From Deltaproteobacteria bacterium (GTDB lineage: Bacteria; Myxococcota_A; Polyangia; Polyangiales; Ga0077539), in the NCBI GenBank assembly GCA_947494865.1, contig CANMAT010000066.1:1-10660 (forward strand): 10,660 nucleotides of DNA, in the 5' to 3' direction. Of this stretch, positions 1 to 6,957 are shown piece after piece; position 1 is the stretch's first letter; the number at the start of each line of letters is the position of its first letter. The notes under the pieces were generated by a model. That model saw nothing but the letters and a program-made list of their open reading frames with translations. It was not told where the DNA came from and searched no databases. The translations under genes were made by a program, and so were the position numbers.

Positions 1-1139
1 ACCGCGCCGGGGTTGCACGCGAGCGAACCGCAGCACGACTGGCCGACGTCGCCGCAGGGGCCGGGGGTGCCGCCGCCAGGAGTGCCGCCGCCGGGGGTGC
101 CGCCGCCGGGGGTGCCGCCGCCGGGGGTGCCCGCGTCGGTGCCGCCTGCGCCGCTCGACGAGCACACGCCGCCGATGCACGAGAAGCCTGCATTGCAGGC
201 GACGCCGCCGCAGCACGTCTCGCCGCTGCCGCCGCAGGGGGCGGGCATGCCGCCCGACAGGCGCGCGCACGACCCGCGCTGGCACGAGAGGCCCGAGTTG
301 CAGGCGGTGCCGCCGCAGCATGTCTGCATCTCGTCGCCGCAGGGGGTGGGCATGCCGCCAGTGGTGCTCGTGCGGCACGAGCCCGCCGTGCACGCGAGGC
401 CGGGGTTGCAGGCGGTGCCGCAGCACATCTGTCCGTCGCCGCCGCAGGCCGCGGGGGCAGGGTTGCACACGGCGCTCACGTCGCAGGTCAGACCCGGGTT
501 GCACGAGCTGCCGCTGCAGCAGGGCTGGAGCGAGTCGCCGCAGGGGGCGGGCATGGTGCACATGTCGGCCACGCACGCGAGCGTGCCCGCGCAGGTGGCG
601 CCGGGGCAGCAGTGCTGGCCCTCGTTGCCGCAGCGCTGGCACATGCCGGTGACGCACGCGAAGCCCGCCTGGCAGATGTCGCCCGCGCAGCACGTCTGGC
701 CGTCGGCGCCGCACGCCGCCGCCGCGGCCACGCACATGCCGCCGGTGCAGGTGGTCCCCTCGCAGCACTCGGCGCTCGACTCGCAGCGCGCGCCGGAGCG
801 CTGACAGCAGCGGCCCGTCATGCAGTCGGCGCCGTCACAGCAGTCGGAGGGGCTCATGCACGAGGCGCTCGGGAGCGAGCAGCACGCGCCCTCGCGGCAC
901 TCGTTGCCGCTCTCGCATGCGGTGCCGCCGCAGCAGCGCTCGCGGGCCTGTCCGCAGCGCTCGAGCGGCGGGGCCGCGTCGGGCGCGGGCTGGTCGAAGG
1001 GGGTGTCGTCGAAGTAGAAGATGTCGCTCTTGGGCTTGTCGAAGCCCGTGCCCGCGTCGTCGGCGACGGAGCCGTTGGCGCAGGCGCCGAGCGCCACGAG
1101 CGCTCCGAGCGCGAGGCAGAGTAAAGAAGAAGTTCGCAT
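1..1139 (-). CDS. Cysteine-module repeat lipoprotein (3' end cut off)
   Basis: An exported lipoprotein of unknown function, read leftward from ATG at 1139; 379 codons are visible without a stop before the window edge. The N-terminus has a short basic start, a Leu/Ala hydrophobic core and a lipobox LGA-C with lipidated Cys20, followed by a 40-residue Asp/Pro-rich linker. The rest is a tandem array of roughly 25-residue modules. The later ones fit C-x6-CC-x3/4-C-x5-C-x4-C, with a recurrent CG...Q.CC..G..CN.GL.C pattern. I count about nine modules, the last one cut, with about 58 cysteines after Cys20. A (GGGTP)n linker interrupts the array near residues 335-360. Ala at +2 suggests outer-membrane delivery. 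An AGGAGA Shine-Dalgarno lies 12 bases upstream, which is slightly far. The layout recalls disulfide-rich secreted adhesion or binding domains, but I recognise no named family. The gene is clear; its function is not. Confidence 0.88.
   Translation of the reverse strand, partial: MRTSSLLCLALGALVALGACANGSVADDAGTGFDKPKSDIFYFDDTPFDQPAPDAAPPLERCGQARERCCGGTACESGNECREGACCSLPSASCMSPSDCCDGADCMTGRCCQRSGARCESSAECCEGTTCTGGMCVAAAAACGADGQTCCAGDICQAGFACVTGMCQRCGNEGQHCCPGATCAGTLACVADMCTMPAPCGDSLQPCCSGSSCNPGLTCDVSAVCNPAPAACGGDGQMCCGTACNPGLACTAGSCRTSTTGGMPTPCGDEMQTCCGGTACNSGLSCQRGSCARLSGGMPAPCGGSGETCCGGVACNAGFSCIGGVCSSSGAGGTDAGTPGGGTPGGGTPGGGTPGGGTPGPCGDVGQSCCGSLACNPGA
62..136. repeat. 15-bp tandem repeat encoding (GGGTP)n linker
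   Basis: The 15-base unit CGGGGGTGCCGCCGC (plus strand) occurs at 62-76, 77-91 (two mismatches), 92-106 and 107-121, with a degenerate fifth copy at 122-136. The unit length is a multiple of three, so changes in copy number keep the lipoprotein frame. On the minus strand it encodes repeated Gly-Gly-Gly-Thr-Pro, a flexible spacer between two cysteine modules. Confidence 0.9.
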
Positions 1140-1334
1140 TGCGAGCACGTGTCTCCTGTCGGGGAGGTTGCCCTACGAAGGCACGTCGGGTCTAGTGGCG
1201 CCTCCCCTCCGACGTCGGCGGCGAGACGTGGGGGATCGGTGACCACTCGGCGCCGTTGAGGTGACCACTCGGCGCCGTTGAATCGCGCGCACACCTGCGG
1301 TACGCAGCCCAATCATGCGAAGGGCGGCGCGGCG
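1140..1334. promoter_or_regulatory. Divergent intergenic region with promoters not resolved
   Basis: This 195-base gap separates the leftward cysteine-module lipoprotein from the rightward glycosyltransferase, so promoters for both should lie here. Its one striking structure is the 22-bp tandem duplication at 1238-1281. An AGGAGA at 1157-1152 (minus strand) is the likely ribosome-binding site of the lipoprotein, and GAAGGG at 1319-1324 that of the glycosyltransferase. I cannot assign convincing -35/-10 boxes. Confidence 0.5.
1238..1281. repeat. Perfect 22-bp tandem duplication
   Basis: The unit GGTGACCACTCGG plus CGCCGTTGA occurs twice, head to tail and without mismatch, at 1238-1259 and 1260-1281. 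Each copy contains the self-complementary octamer CGGCGCCG (1248-1255 and 1270-1277). The match stops exactly at both edges. The sequence is non-coding if the glycosyltransferase starts at GTG 1335. It could be a double operator upstream of that gene. Alternatively it could be a leftover end of an insertion sequence of the kind that carries short repeated terminal motifs (IS21-like); no transposase remnant is visible beside it. Confidence 0.9.
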
Positions 1335-3086
1335 GTGAGGCGAATTTCCTGGGCCGGGCTGGTCACGCTCGTCGCGCTGCACGTCACCATCGGGCTGTAC
1401 GGCATCAACCAGCCGCTCCGCTGGGGCCACTACGGCTTTCATGTGGCCGAACACGGGCTCGGCGCGCGCAACCTCAACCGCTGGGGCACCTGGGAGTTCA
1501 CGACATTTTATGGCCTCGGGCGTCCGCCCGTCACGGCCTACAACTTCCACCACGCGGCGCGGCTGCACATCCCGCTCGCCCTCATGCACCGCCTCTTCGG
1601 CGACGCCCCATGGACGGCGCGCATCCTGTCGGTACTCCTCGGGTGCGTCACGGTGGCGGGCGTGTACCTCTTCGCACGTCGCGCGCGCGGCGAACTGCAG
1701 GGCTTCCTCGCGGCGGGACTCTTCGTGTTCAGCCCCATTCACGTCGCGTACGCCAACCTCGCCGACATTCAGACCGTGGCCATCGGAGCCATGTTCTGGT
1801 TCGGCTATTTCGCGCAGGGGCTCGCGCTGGGGCCCTCGCGGCGGCAGCGCATCGGGCTCCTCGCGGCGGGCGCCGTCGGGGGCTTCGCCGACTGGGCGTG
1901 GTACCCCATCTTGTGCCTCACGGCGGCGGTGCTTCTCGTCGTCGCGCGCCCCTGGCGCAGAGATGATGCGCGCCCCGCCGACGACACCGCGCGCTACCTG
2001 CGCAACACGCTGTGGATGTTCGCGGGCGTGAGCGTTGCCATCGTTGCGCAACACTTCTTGCGCGCGTGGCACTACGGCGTACTGCACGATCTCACCAACA
2101 CGTACGGCCAGCGCAGCGGCGGCCTCGGCGTGTTCGTGCGCGACTTCCTCTTCCAGCGCCTCACGATGAACCACACGGTGCCCGTGCTCGTGGCAACGGC
2201 GCTGTGGCCGCTCGTCGTGTTCGCCCAGCGACGCTGCGACGTCGGCACGGTGATCGTCGCGAGCTACCTCGTCGGCCAGACGCTGTACATGTTCAAGTTT
2301 CCCACGGAGTTCTGCGCGCATGAGTATCGGAGCTACCTCTTCGCGGCGCCGATGGCCTTCGCCGCGAGCGAGGTCGTGCTCCCCGCGGGGCGCCTCGCGC
2401 GGCGATGGTTTCGCGAGCCCGAGTCGTTGCTCCCGTCGTTCGAAACGGGCGCCGTCTTTGTGGCGCTCTTCGCGCAGGTGCCCACGGCGTATTTCATGGC
2501 CGACCTGTCGCGCGAGCGCGCCGGTTCGACGAGCACCCGCGCCTACGACGCCCACCACGGCGACACCATCGCGGCCGAGGTGATCCGCGCCATGAGCTCC
2601 CCCGAGGGCATCGTGCTGCTCGGCCCCGGCGCCCCCTACGACCGCATCGAGGTGCCCTTTCTCTTCAATCGCCTCGCGCGCTACGCGACGACGCCCGAAG
2701 AGGCGCGCGTGCAGTGGTCGCACGGCTCGGTGATCCTCTTCACGGACGAGGCCCACGTGGTGGCGCCCGAGTGGCGACGGATCATGCAGGGCGCGCGCAT
2801 CGTGCTGCTCGACGGCCGCGCCATCGTCGACCTCACGCCCGCGCGCAAGCCCTCCGTCGAAGAGATGCGGTGGTCCGTTCCCGAGCTGTGGTCGCCGGTG
2901 CAGCGCTTCTTCTACGCGCCCATGCGGGGCCCCGTGCTCGTGCGCGCGGGCAACGCCGAGCACGCGCGCGACGTCGCCCTCACGCTGGGCCTCGACGCGC
3001 CCACCGTCACGGCCGCGGCCGCGGGGCGCACGCCCGCGCTCGACGCGCTTCCTGCCTCGCTCAAGCTCCCCACGACAGCGCGCTGA
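1335..3086 (+). CDS. GT-C fold membrane glycosyltransferase (GT39/PMT-like)
   Basis: A polytopic inner-membrane protein of 583 residues resembling GT-C transferases that move a sugar from a polyprenyl-phosphate donor to an acceptor outside the membrane. Helix 1 spans residues 4-23. The following loop holds HYGFHVAEHGLGARN (32-46), which takes the place of the usual acidic catalytic loop and retains the ARN motif. Next come an HH motif at 72-73 and LFG...AR.LS.LLG, the typical loop-to-helix pattern. Many hydrophobic segments follow to about residue 400, including AHEYRSYLF (His329), and then a soluble C-terminal domain of about 180 residues. I chose GTG 1335 because GAAGGG lies 10 bases upstream and it begins a normal signal anchor. 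A TTG at 1278 is possible but lies inside the 22-bp repeat. It is convergent with manA, 56 bases away. Donor and acceptor cannot be read from the sequence; a mannose donor is inference from the neighbour. Confidence 0.85.
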   Translation: MRRISWAGLVTLVALHVTIGLYGINQPLRWGHYGFHVAEHGLGARNLNRWGTWEFTTFYGLGRPPVTAYNFHHAARLHIPLALMHRLFGDAPWTARILSVLLGCVTVAGVYLFARRARGELQGFLAAGLFVFSPIHVAYANLADIQTVAIGAMFWFGYFAQGLALGPSRRQRIGLLAAGAVGGFADWAWYPILCLTAAVLLVVARPWRRDDARPADDTARYLRNTLWMFAGVSVAIVAQHFLRAWHYGVLHDLTNTYGQRSGGLGVFVRDFLFQRLTMNHTVPVLVATALWPLVVFAQRRCDVGTVIVASYLVGQTLYMFKFPTEFCAHEYRSYLFAAPMAFAASEVVLPAGRLARRWFREPESLLPSFETGAVFVALFAQVPTAYFMADLSRERAGSTSTRAYDAHHGDTIAAEVIRAMSSPEGIVLLGPGAPYDRIEVPFLFNRLARYATTPEEARVQWSHGSVILFTDEAHVVAPEWRRIMQGARIVLLDGRAIVDLTPARKPSVEEMRWSVPELWSPVQRFFYAPMRGPVLVRAGNAEHARDVALTLGLDAPTVTAAAAGRTPALDALPASLKLPTTAR

Positions 3087-3142
3087 CCGCTCGAGGACAC
3101 GCGCCTCGCGCTTCCGGACGCGGACCGACGGGGTTCTGGACG
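3087..3142. other. Convergent intergenic spacer, no clear terminator
   Basis: These 56 bases separate the tail-to-tail ends of the glycosyltransferase and manA. I looked for a GC hairpin followed by a T run on either strand and saw none; termination here may be Rho-dependent or overlap the coding ends. Confidence 0.4.
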
Positions 3143-4195
3143 TCAGCTCGCGGCGACCGACGACAGAACCGCGTGCACTCCTTCGCTCTTGAACGACACG
3201 TCGGCGCGGGCCGCGATCACGGCCGTGCGACCGCCCGCGACCGTGACCACTCCGCCCGTTCCGCGCACCTCGACGGCCCCTTCGATGACAGTGAGTGCGC
3301 GCAACCGACCGTGCGCTGCGAGCTCGAGCGCGCCGCGCCCCGCGAGGCGCGCAACATCGAGATCGTGCGAGGCGAGGGGCGATCCCGAGGGCCCGCAGAG
3401 GGGCATCACCGAGAGCGCCTTGCCCGCGTCGGCGCGGCCCGCCCGCACGCGAGACTCGCGGAGAAACTGCTCGCCGCGCGGGCGCTCCCAGTCGGTGACG
3501 GCCAGCGCGTGCTCGACGTGGAGCGCTCGTGAAACGCCGTCGGGCGAGGGGTTTCCGCGCGCGTCGTAGCGACGGTTCCAGTCCCAGTAGCGGTAGGTTA
3601 CGCCCTTGCGCCCGGCGCGCACGACCTGCGGCTCGACGAGCGTGACGCCGCGACCGATCGCGTGCGCCGTGCCCGCGTCGACGACGAAGAAATCGCCCGG
3701 CGCGACGGGCACGAACGCGAGCAGCGCAGAGACGTCGGCGCCGCTGGAGAGCGCCTCGCGCATGCGCTCGGGCGTCGCCCCGTCGGCAAGGCCGAGGTAG
3801 AGCCCGCAGCCGGCGACGGCGTCGAGCACGTACCAGCTCTCGGGCTTGCCGCACTCGTCAGGTGCGAGGCCCGCGTAGTCGTCGGCGGGGTGAATCTGCA
3901 CCGAGAGGTTGTCCGCCGCGTCGAGGAGCTTCACGAGCAGCGAGGTGCACCCGCGCGCGGCCTCGCCGCCCAGGAGGTGCGAGGGGTCGCGCGCCGCGAG
4001 GTCGGCGAGGGTGACGTCGGTGCCCGCGACGCGGCTCGGAAACTCGGGGCCCGCGGAGAGCTCCCACGACTCGCCGACGCGCGTGGAGGGGTCGAGGCCG
4101 AGGTCGCGCTTGTACCGATTGACGATCGCGGTGCCACCCCACGGGGTGCGCGCAGGAGGTGTGAAATTGTCGGGCGCGAGGAGCCATGCGTGCAT
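3143..4195 (-). CDS. manA: Type I mannose-6-phosphate isomerase
   Basis: Cytoplasmic zinc enzyme interconverting fructose-6-phosphate and mannose-6-phosphate, the entry step to GDP-mannose; 350 residues. The cupin metal site is visible: Gln100 and His102 in SVQIHPADDY, Glu119 in ECGKPESWY, and His178 in DAGTAHAIGRG, followed by VTLVEPQ and the family signature YRYWDWNRRYD. The N-terminus has NFTPPARTPWGG.A and GESWELS, also typical. The length matches the short bacterial (Bacillus-type) class rather than the longer E. coli-type enzyme, and all expected metal ligands are present. ATG 4195 was chosen because it lies 14 bases after the stop of the beta-barrel gene and begins exactly at the conserved region. 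No strong Shine-Dalgarno is visible, so translational coupling is likely. It is the third gene of an apparent operon with two envelope genes, an unusual partner for a sugar isomerase. Confidence 0.93.
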   Translation of the reverse strand: MHAWLLAPDNFTPPARTPWGGTAIVNRYKRDLGLDPSTRVGESWELSAGPEFPSRVAGTDVTLADLAARDPSHLLGGEAARGCTSLLVKLLDAADNLSVQIHPADDYAGLAPDECGKPESWYVLDAVAGCGLYLGLADGATPERMREALSSGADVSALLAFVPVAPGDFFVVDAGTAHAIGRGVTLVEPQVVRAGRKGVTYRYWDWNRRYDARGNPSPDGVSRALHVEHALAVTDWERPRGEQFLRESRVRAGRADAGKALSVMPLCGPSGSPLASHDLDVARLAGRGALELAAHGRLRALTVIEGAVEVRGTGGVVTVAGGRTAVIAARADVSFKSEGVHAVLSSVAAS

Positions 4196-4209
4196 GAGAA
4201 GGTCCGTGG

Positions 4210-6204
4210 TCAGAGCCGCAGCACGAGCTCGGCGACGGCGCCCGAGAAGAGCGGTACGTCGCGGCACACCCCGCCGGAGCACACGCGCCCGCCGGGCGTC
4301 CACCCGCCGAAGACGCGCACGAAATTGCTGATGGAGAAGTTCCACCGCACCTCGGCCGAGGGGTACAGCGTAGGGAGGCGCGGGTCGACGGTGATGTTCG
4401 ACGGGTCCGGCGCGCGACCGAAGGGCGACTCGAAGAGAAGCGCCTCGCCGCCGGGGCGGCTGGTGTTGTCCCACCGCAGCGTGGCCGACACCACGAGCGG
4501 GAGCCCATGCGACCACGAGAGCGACACGCCGCCGCGAACGCCCGTCACGAGCTGCGCGAGGTTGAAGCCCGTGATGCGATCGAACACGAAGTTGCGCTCG
4601 AATCGGTTGTCGACGCGCAACTCGAGGGAGTCGTTGGCACCGACGGGAAACGCGATGTCGACGTCGGCCTGCACCGACTCGTGCTTGATGTCACCGGCCC
4701 GAAAATCGGGCTCGCTTCCGCCCGTGGAAGGCGCCGTGCCAGTGTGGAACTCGCGGCGATACCCCACCGTCGCGAGGAGGTTGAAGTCGCCGCGTGAGAC
4801 GCGCGTGACGCTCGCACCGCCGAGGCCCCCGGCCGCCACCGCGGCGCCTCCGGGGGCCGCCGGGGCGTTGGCGGGCCCGTCGCCCGGTGCCGCGGGCTGC
4901 GCCGCGGGTCGCGATCGCCTGCGGACGGCGAAGTAGGTGTGCGACGTGGTGTAGCCGTACGTGGCGTCCCACGGGTCGACCAGGTTGCCGCCCTCGTCGA
5001 AGTGGTCGCTCCAGCCGTAGAGCACCGAGTTGAGCGTGAGAATCCACGGCGAGCCCTCGACCGAATAGTCGACGCGCACGCGCGCGCCGCGCGTGTTGGC
5101 GTTCGTGAAGATGCGCTGGTCGTCGCGCTCGAGCGACGGCGCGGTGGAGTAGATTCGCGCCACGTCGCGCGGCGTGCTCCCTCCGAGCTGCGAGGGCGCG
5201 ATGAGGTAGTTGGTGTAGTCCTTCCACTCGGCGAGCACCGTCCAACGGCCAGCGATGAGCTGCGCGGAGCCGTAGACACCGCGACCCCAGGTGACGCGCG
5301 TGGGGCCCTGCTGCGCGCCGCTGGCGTCGACGCGGAGGCGCGTCTGCCGTCGCAGCATGTCAGCCTCGCCGTAGAGGGTGAGCGCGCCGTCGAGGAGCGA
5401 CGGGAGTTCGAAGCGCCACCCGGCCACGTCGACGTCGTCTTGCCGCCGCGAGCCCGCGTCGCGTTCGAAGCCCGTGTGTACGAAGTGGCCTGACACCTCG
5501 AGGTCTCCGTCGCGCCCCGCGCGTGCGGCGAACGAGGCGCCCCACAAAACGTCGGCGGGGTCGGGAAAGATCGCGAGGGAGATCGGGTCGAGGTTCTGGG
5601 GGTTCGATAGCCCCCCGAACGCGCGCACGGTGAGGCGGTCGTGCTCGTACTCGAAGCGCCCTCCGCGGAGGGTGGTGTCGAGGCCGATGGGGTCAACCTT
5701 GCGAAAGGCAAGCGCGAGGCCGCGGCCGAAGACCTGGTAATAGTCACCGGCCTCGAGGGTGAGCCCGCGACGTTGAAAGCGAAGGTTCACGCGCTCGGGG
5801 AGCGCGTTGCCGACATTGTCGTACGTGAGTCCGAGCGAGGGGCGGTACGTCCCCGGACGCCAGTTGGGCTGCAGGTAGCAGAGGTCGGCCTCGGTGGGCG
5901 AGCACGAGCGGTCGTGGTTGACTGGCGAGAAGCCGTCGAAGCGCAAGTAGAAGCGCCACGGCGCAGCCTGCATGGCGAAATCGAGGCGCTCGGTGAGCGA
6001 CCCGAAGTTGTCGTCGTGCACGTTGCGGTCGAAGTTGCCTCCGCGGAATCGGCCGATCGACGTGTTGGTGAACGAGAACGAGGTGGGCCCGAGCCCAGGC
6101 AGCCGCGCGATGATCCCCTGCGCGCCCGCGGCCGAGGGGGCCGCGAGCGCAGACACGAGGAGCAGCGATGCGAGGGGGGAGACGCGCGAGGCGCCGTGGG
6201 GCAC
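4210..6204 (-). CDS. Outer-membrane beta-barrel protein, DUF6029-like
   Basis: A 664-residue exported protein. A signal peptide covers residues 1-28 (cleavage near AGA|QG). The rest is rich in alternating polar/hydrophobic, Tyr/Arg/Trp-containing strands such as WRFYLRFDGF and VRVDYSVEG, which indicates an outer-membrane barrel ending in the amphipathic strand AVAELVLRL. The motif GDYYQVFGRGLAL (153-165) followed by D...LRGGRFEYE resembles DUF6029 proteins, best known from Bacteroidota; this is a resemblance from memory, not a search result. An Ala/Gly/Pro-rich insert (about 427-466) is probably a long loop. Four cysteines fall in two close pairs, 101/109 and 642/647, suggesting loop disulfides. 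GTG 6204 was chosen because AGGAA lies 7 bases upstream and it gives a clean signal peptide. The upstream thioredoxin-fold lipoprotein ends 20 bases before it, and manA follows after 14 bases. The role is unknown; a pore, receptor or assembly partner is possible. Confidence 0.85.
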   Translation of the reverse strand: MPHGASRVSPLASLLLVSALAAPSAAGAQGIIARLPGLGPTSFSFTNTSIGRFRGGNFDRNVHDDNFGSLTERLDFAMQAAPWRFYLRFDGFSPVNHDRSCSPTEADLCYLQPNWRPGTYRPSLGLTYDNVGNALPERVNLRFQRRGLTLEAGDYYQVFGRGLALAFRKVDPIGLDTTLRGGRFEYEHDRLTVRAFGGLSNPQNLDPISLAIFPDPADVLWGASFAARAGRDGDLEVSGHFVHTGFERDAGSRRQDDVDVAGWRFELPSLLDGALTLYGEADMLRRQTRLRVDASGAQQGPTRVTWGRGVYGSAQLIAGRWTVLAEWKDYTNYLIAPSQLGGSTPRDVARIYSTAPSLERDDQRIFTNANTRGARVRVDYSVEGSPWILTLNSVLYGWSDHFDEGGNLVDPWDATYGYTTSHTYFAVRRRSRPAAQPAAPGDGPANAPAAPGGAAVAAGGLGGASVTRVSRGDFNLLATVGYRREFHTGTAPSTGGSEPDFRAGDIKHESVQADVDIAFPVGANDSLELRVDNRFERNFVFDRITGFNLAQLVTGVRGGVSLSWSHGLPLVVSATLRWDNTSRPGGEALLFESPFGRAPDPSNITVDPRLPTLYPSAEVRWNFSISNFVRVFGGWTPGGRVCSGGVCRDVPLFSGAVAELVLRL

Positions 6205-6211
6205 GAGAGGC

Positions 6212-6216
6212 TTCCT
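6212..6216 (-). promoter_or_regulatory. Ribosome-binding site fixing the barrel start
   Basis: AGGAA on the minus strand ends 7 bases before GTG 6204. It decides the start of the beta-barrel gene in a reading frame that stays open far upstream, and it lies in the 20-base gap after the preceding lipoprotein stop. Confidence 0.6.
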
Positions 6217-6224
6217 GCGAGGGG

Positions 6225-6884
6225 TTACGGGGTGCAGGTGGTCGGGTTCGCCAGCACGTCGTCGAGGGCGGCCTTGATCGCCGTGAGGCCCGTCTCGGTG
6301 CCGTACCCGCGGTAGCGGATGACGCCGCGACCGTCGACGATGAGGTTGCCGGGGAACGCGAGGCCCGGGTAGTACGGCTGGAGGCGCTGCTGCGGGTCCA
6401 TGAGCATGGGGATGGTGAGGCCGTAGCGGTTGACCCACGCCGTGCAGGAGTTCGCCGTGATCGCGGTGCGGTCCGCGTTCTGCACCAGCACGGCGACGAC
6501 GCGGACGCCACGCTCACGGTACGAGCTGAGCTCGGCTTCGATCTGTCGCGCCTCCATCTGGCAGGGCACACACCAGACCGCGCCGATGATGACCACGGTG
6601 GCGGTCGCCGTGAAGAACTCGTCGGAGGCGAAACTCCACGGGGTGCCATCGCACTGGTTGAGCGTGAAGGGCTGGAAGCGTCGGCAGACGCTGGAGCCAT
6701 AGGGGCCCGGGGGGTACGTCGGGGCGGGCGGGGCGGCGTCGACGGGGGCGGCCGTGTCGGGCGTTGCTGTGACGTCGGGCGTGGTGGCGGCGTCGACGGG
6801 GGCGGGCGTGGACGTGCCCTCATTGGAGCCGCAGCCCGAAAGGGCGAGCGCGGCGAGGGTGAAGGCGACAACGACGGATCTCAT
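6225..6884 (-). CDS. TlpA-like thioredoxin-fold lipoprotein
   Basis: A 219-residue lipoprotein carrying a thiol-disulfide oxidoreductase or redoxin domain on the periplasmic side. The signal peptide ends in lipobox LSG-C, lipidated at Cys18, with Gly at +2. Residues 20-60 form a Thr/Pro/Asp/Ala linker. The thioredoxin domain follows: strand TATVVIIGAVW, active site WCVPC (Cys105 and Cys108), helix MEARQIEAEL, strand GVRVVAVLV, then Phe-Pro at 177-178 in LAFPGNLIVD as the cis-proline loop. Extra cysteines lie at 67, 78, 147 and 217. ATG 6884 is preferred over one 33 bases upstream because AGGAG lies 8 bases before it. It leads the apparent operon with the barrel (20 bases) and manA. It probably reduces, isomerises or oxidises disulfides of neighbouring envelope proteins. 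The direction of electron flow and any reducing partner (DsbD/CcdA type) cannot be seen here. Confidence 0.92.
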   Translation of the reverse strand: MRSVVVAFTLAALALSGCGSNEGTSTPAPVDAATTPDVTATPDTAAPVDAAPPAPTYPPGPYGSSVCRRFQPFTLNQCDGTPWSFASDEFFTATATVVIIGAVWCVPCQMEARQIEAELSSYRERGVRVVAVLVQNADRTAITANSCTAWVNRYGLTIPMLMDPQQRLQPYYPGLAFPGNLIVDGRGVIRYRGYGTETGLTAIKAALDDVLANPTTCTP

Positions 6885-6892
6885 CACAGGAT

Positions 6893-6897
6893 CTCCT
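6893..6897 (-). promoter_or_regulatory. Ribosome-binding site of the TlpA-like lipoprotein
   Basis: AGGAG on the minus strand lies 8 bases before ATG 6884. It supports that start over the in-frame ATG at 6917. It sits in the 73-base gap after the cysteine-rich lipoprotein gene. That gap shows no clear terminator, so read-through from that gene is possible. Confidence 0.65.
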
Positions 6898-6957
6898 CGC
6901 GAAACGTTGGAATACAAGCTGCGAGACTACACTGCGCCTCCCGCGAGAAGGGGCGCA

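Noticed and set aside
13..804. A Pro/His/Gln-rich plus-strand open frame
   Set aside because: Its repeats merely mirror the cysteine modules of the lipoprotein on the other strand.
1315..1338. An 8-codon mini-frame whose TGA overlaps the GTG start of the glycosyltransferase
   Set aside because: It could suggest translational coupling, but it has no ribosome-binding site and such short frames are common by chance.
1173..3854. An 893-codon open frame on the minus strand
   Set aside because: It overlaps the glycosyltransferase and manA, consists mostly of Arg/Ala/Gly low-complexity residues, and is the antisense shadow expected in very GC-rich DNA.
3662..4936. A 424-codon plus-strand open frame opposite manA and the barrel
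   Set aside because: It has no recognisable motif, has Arg/Ser/Pro-rich composition, and lies opposite two genes with clear signatures.
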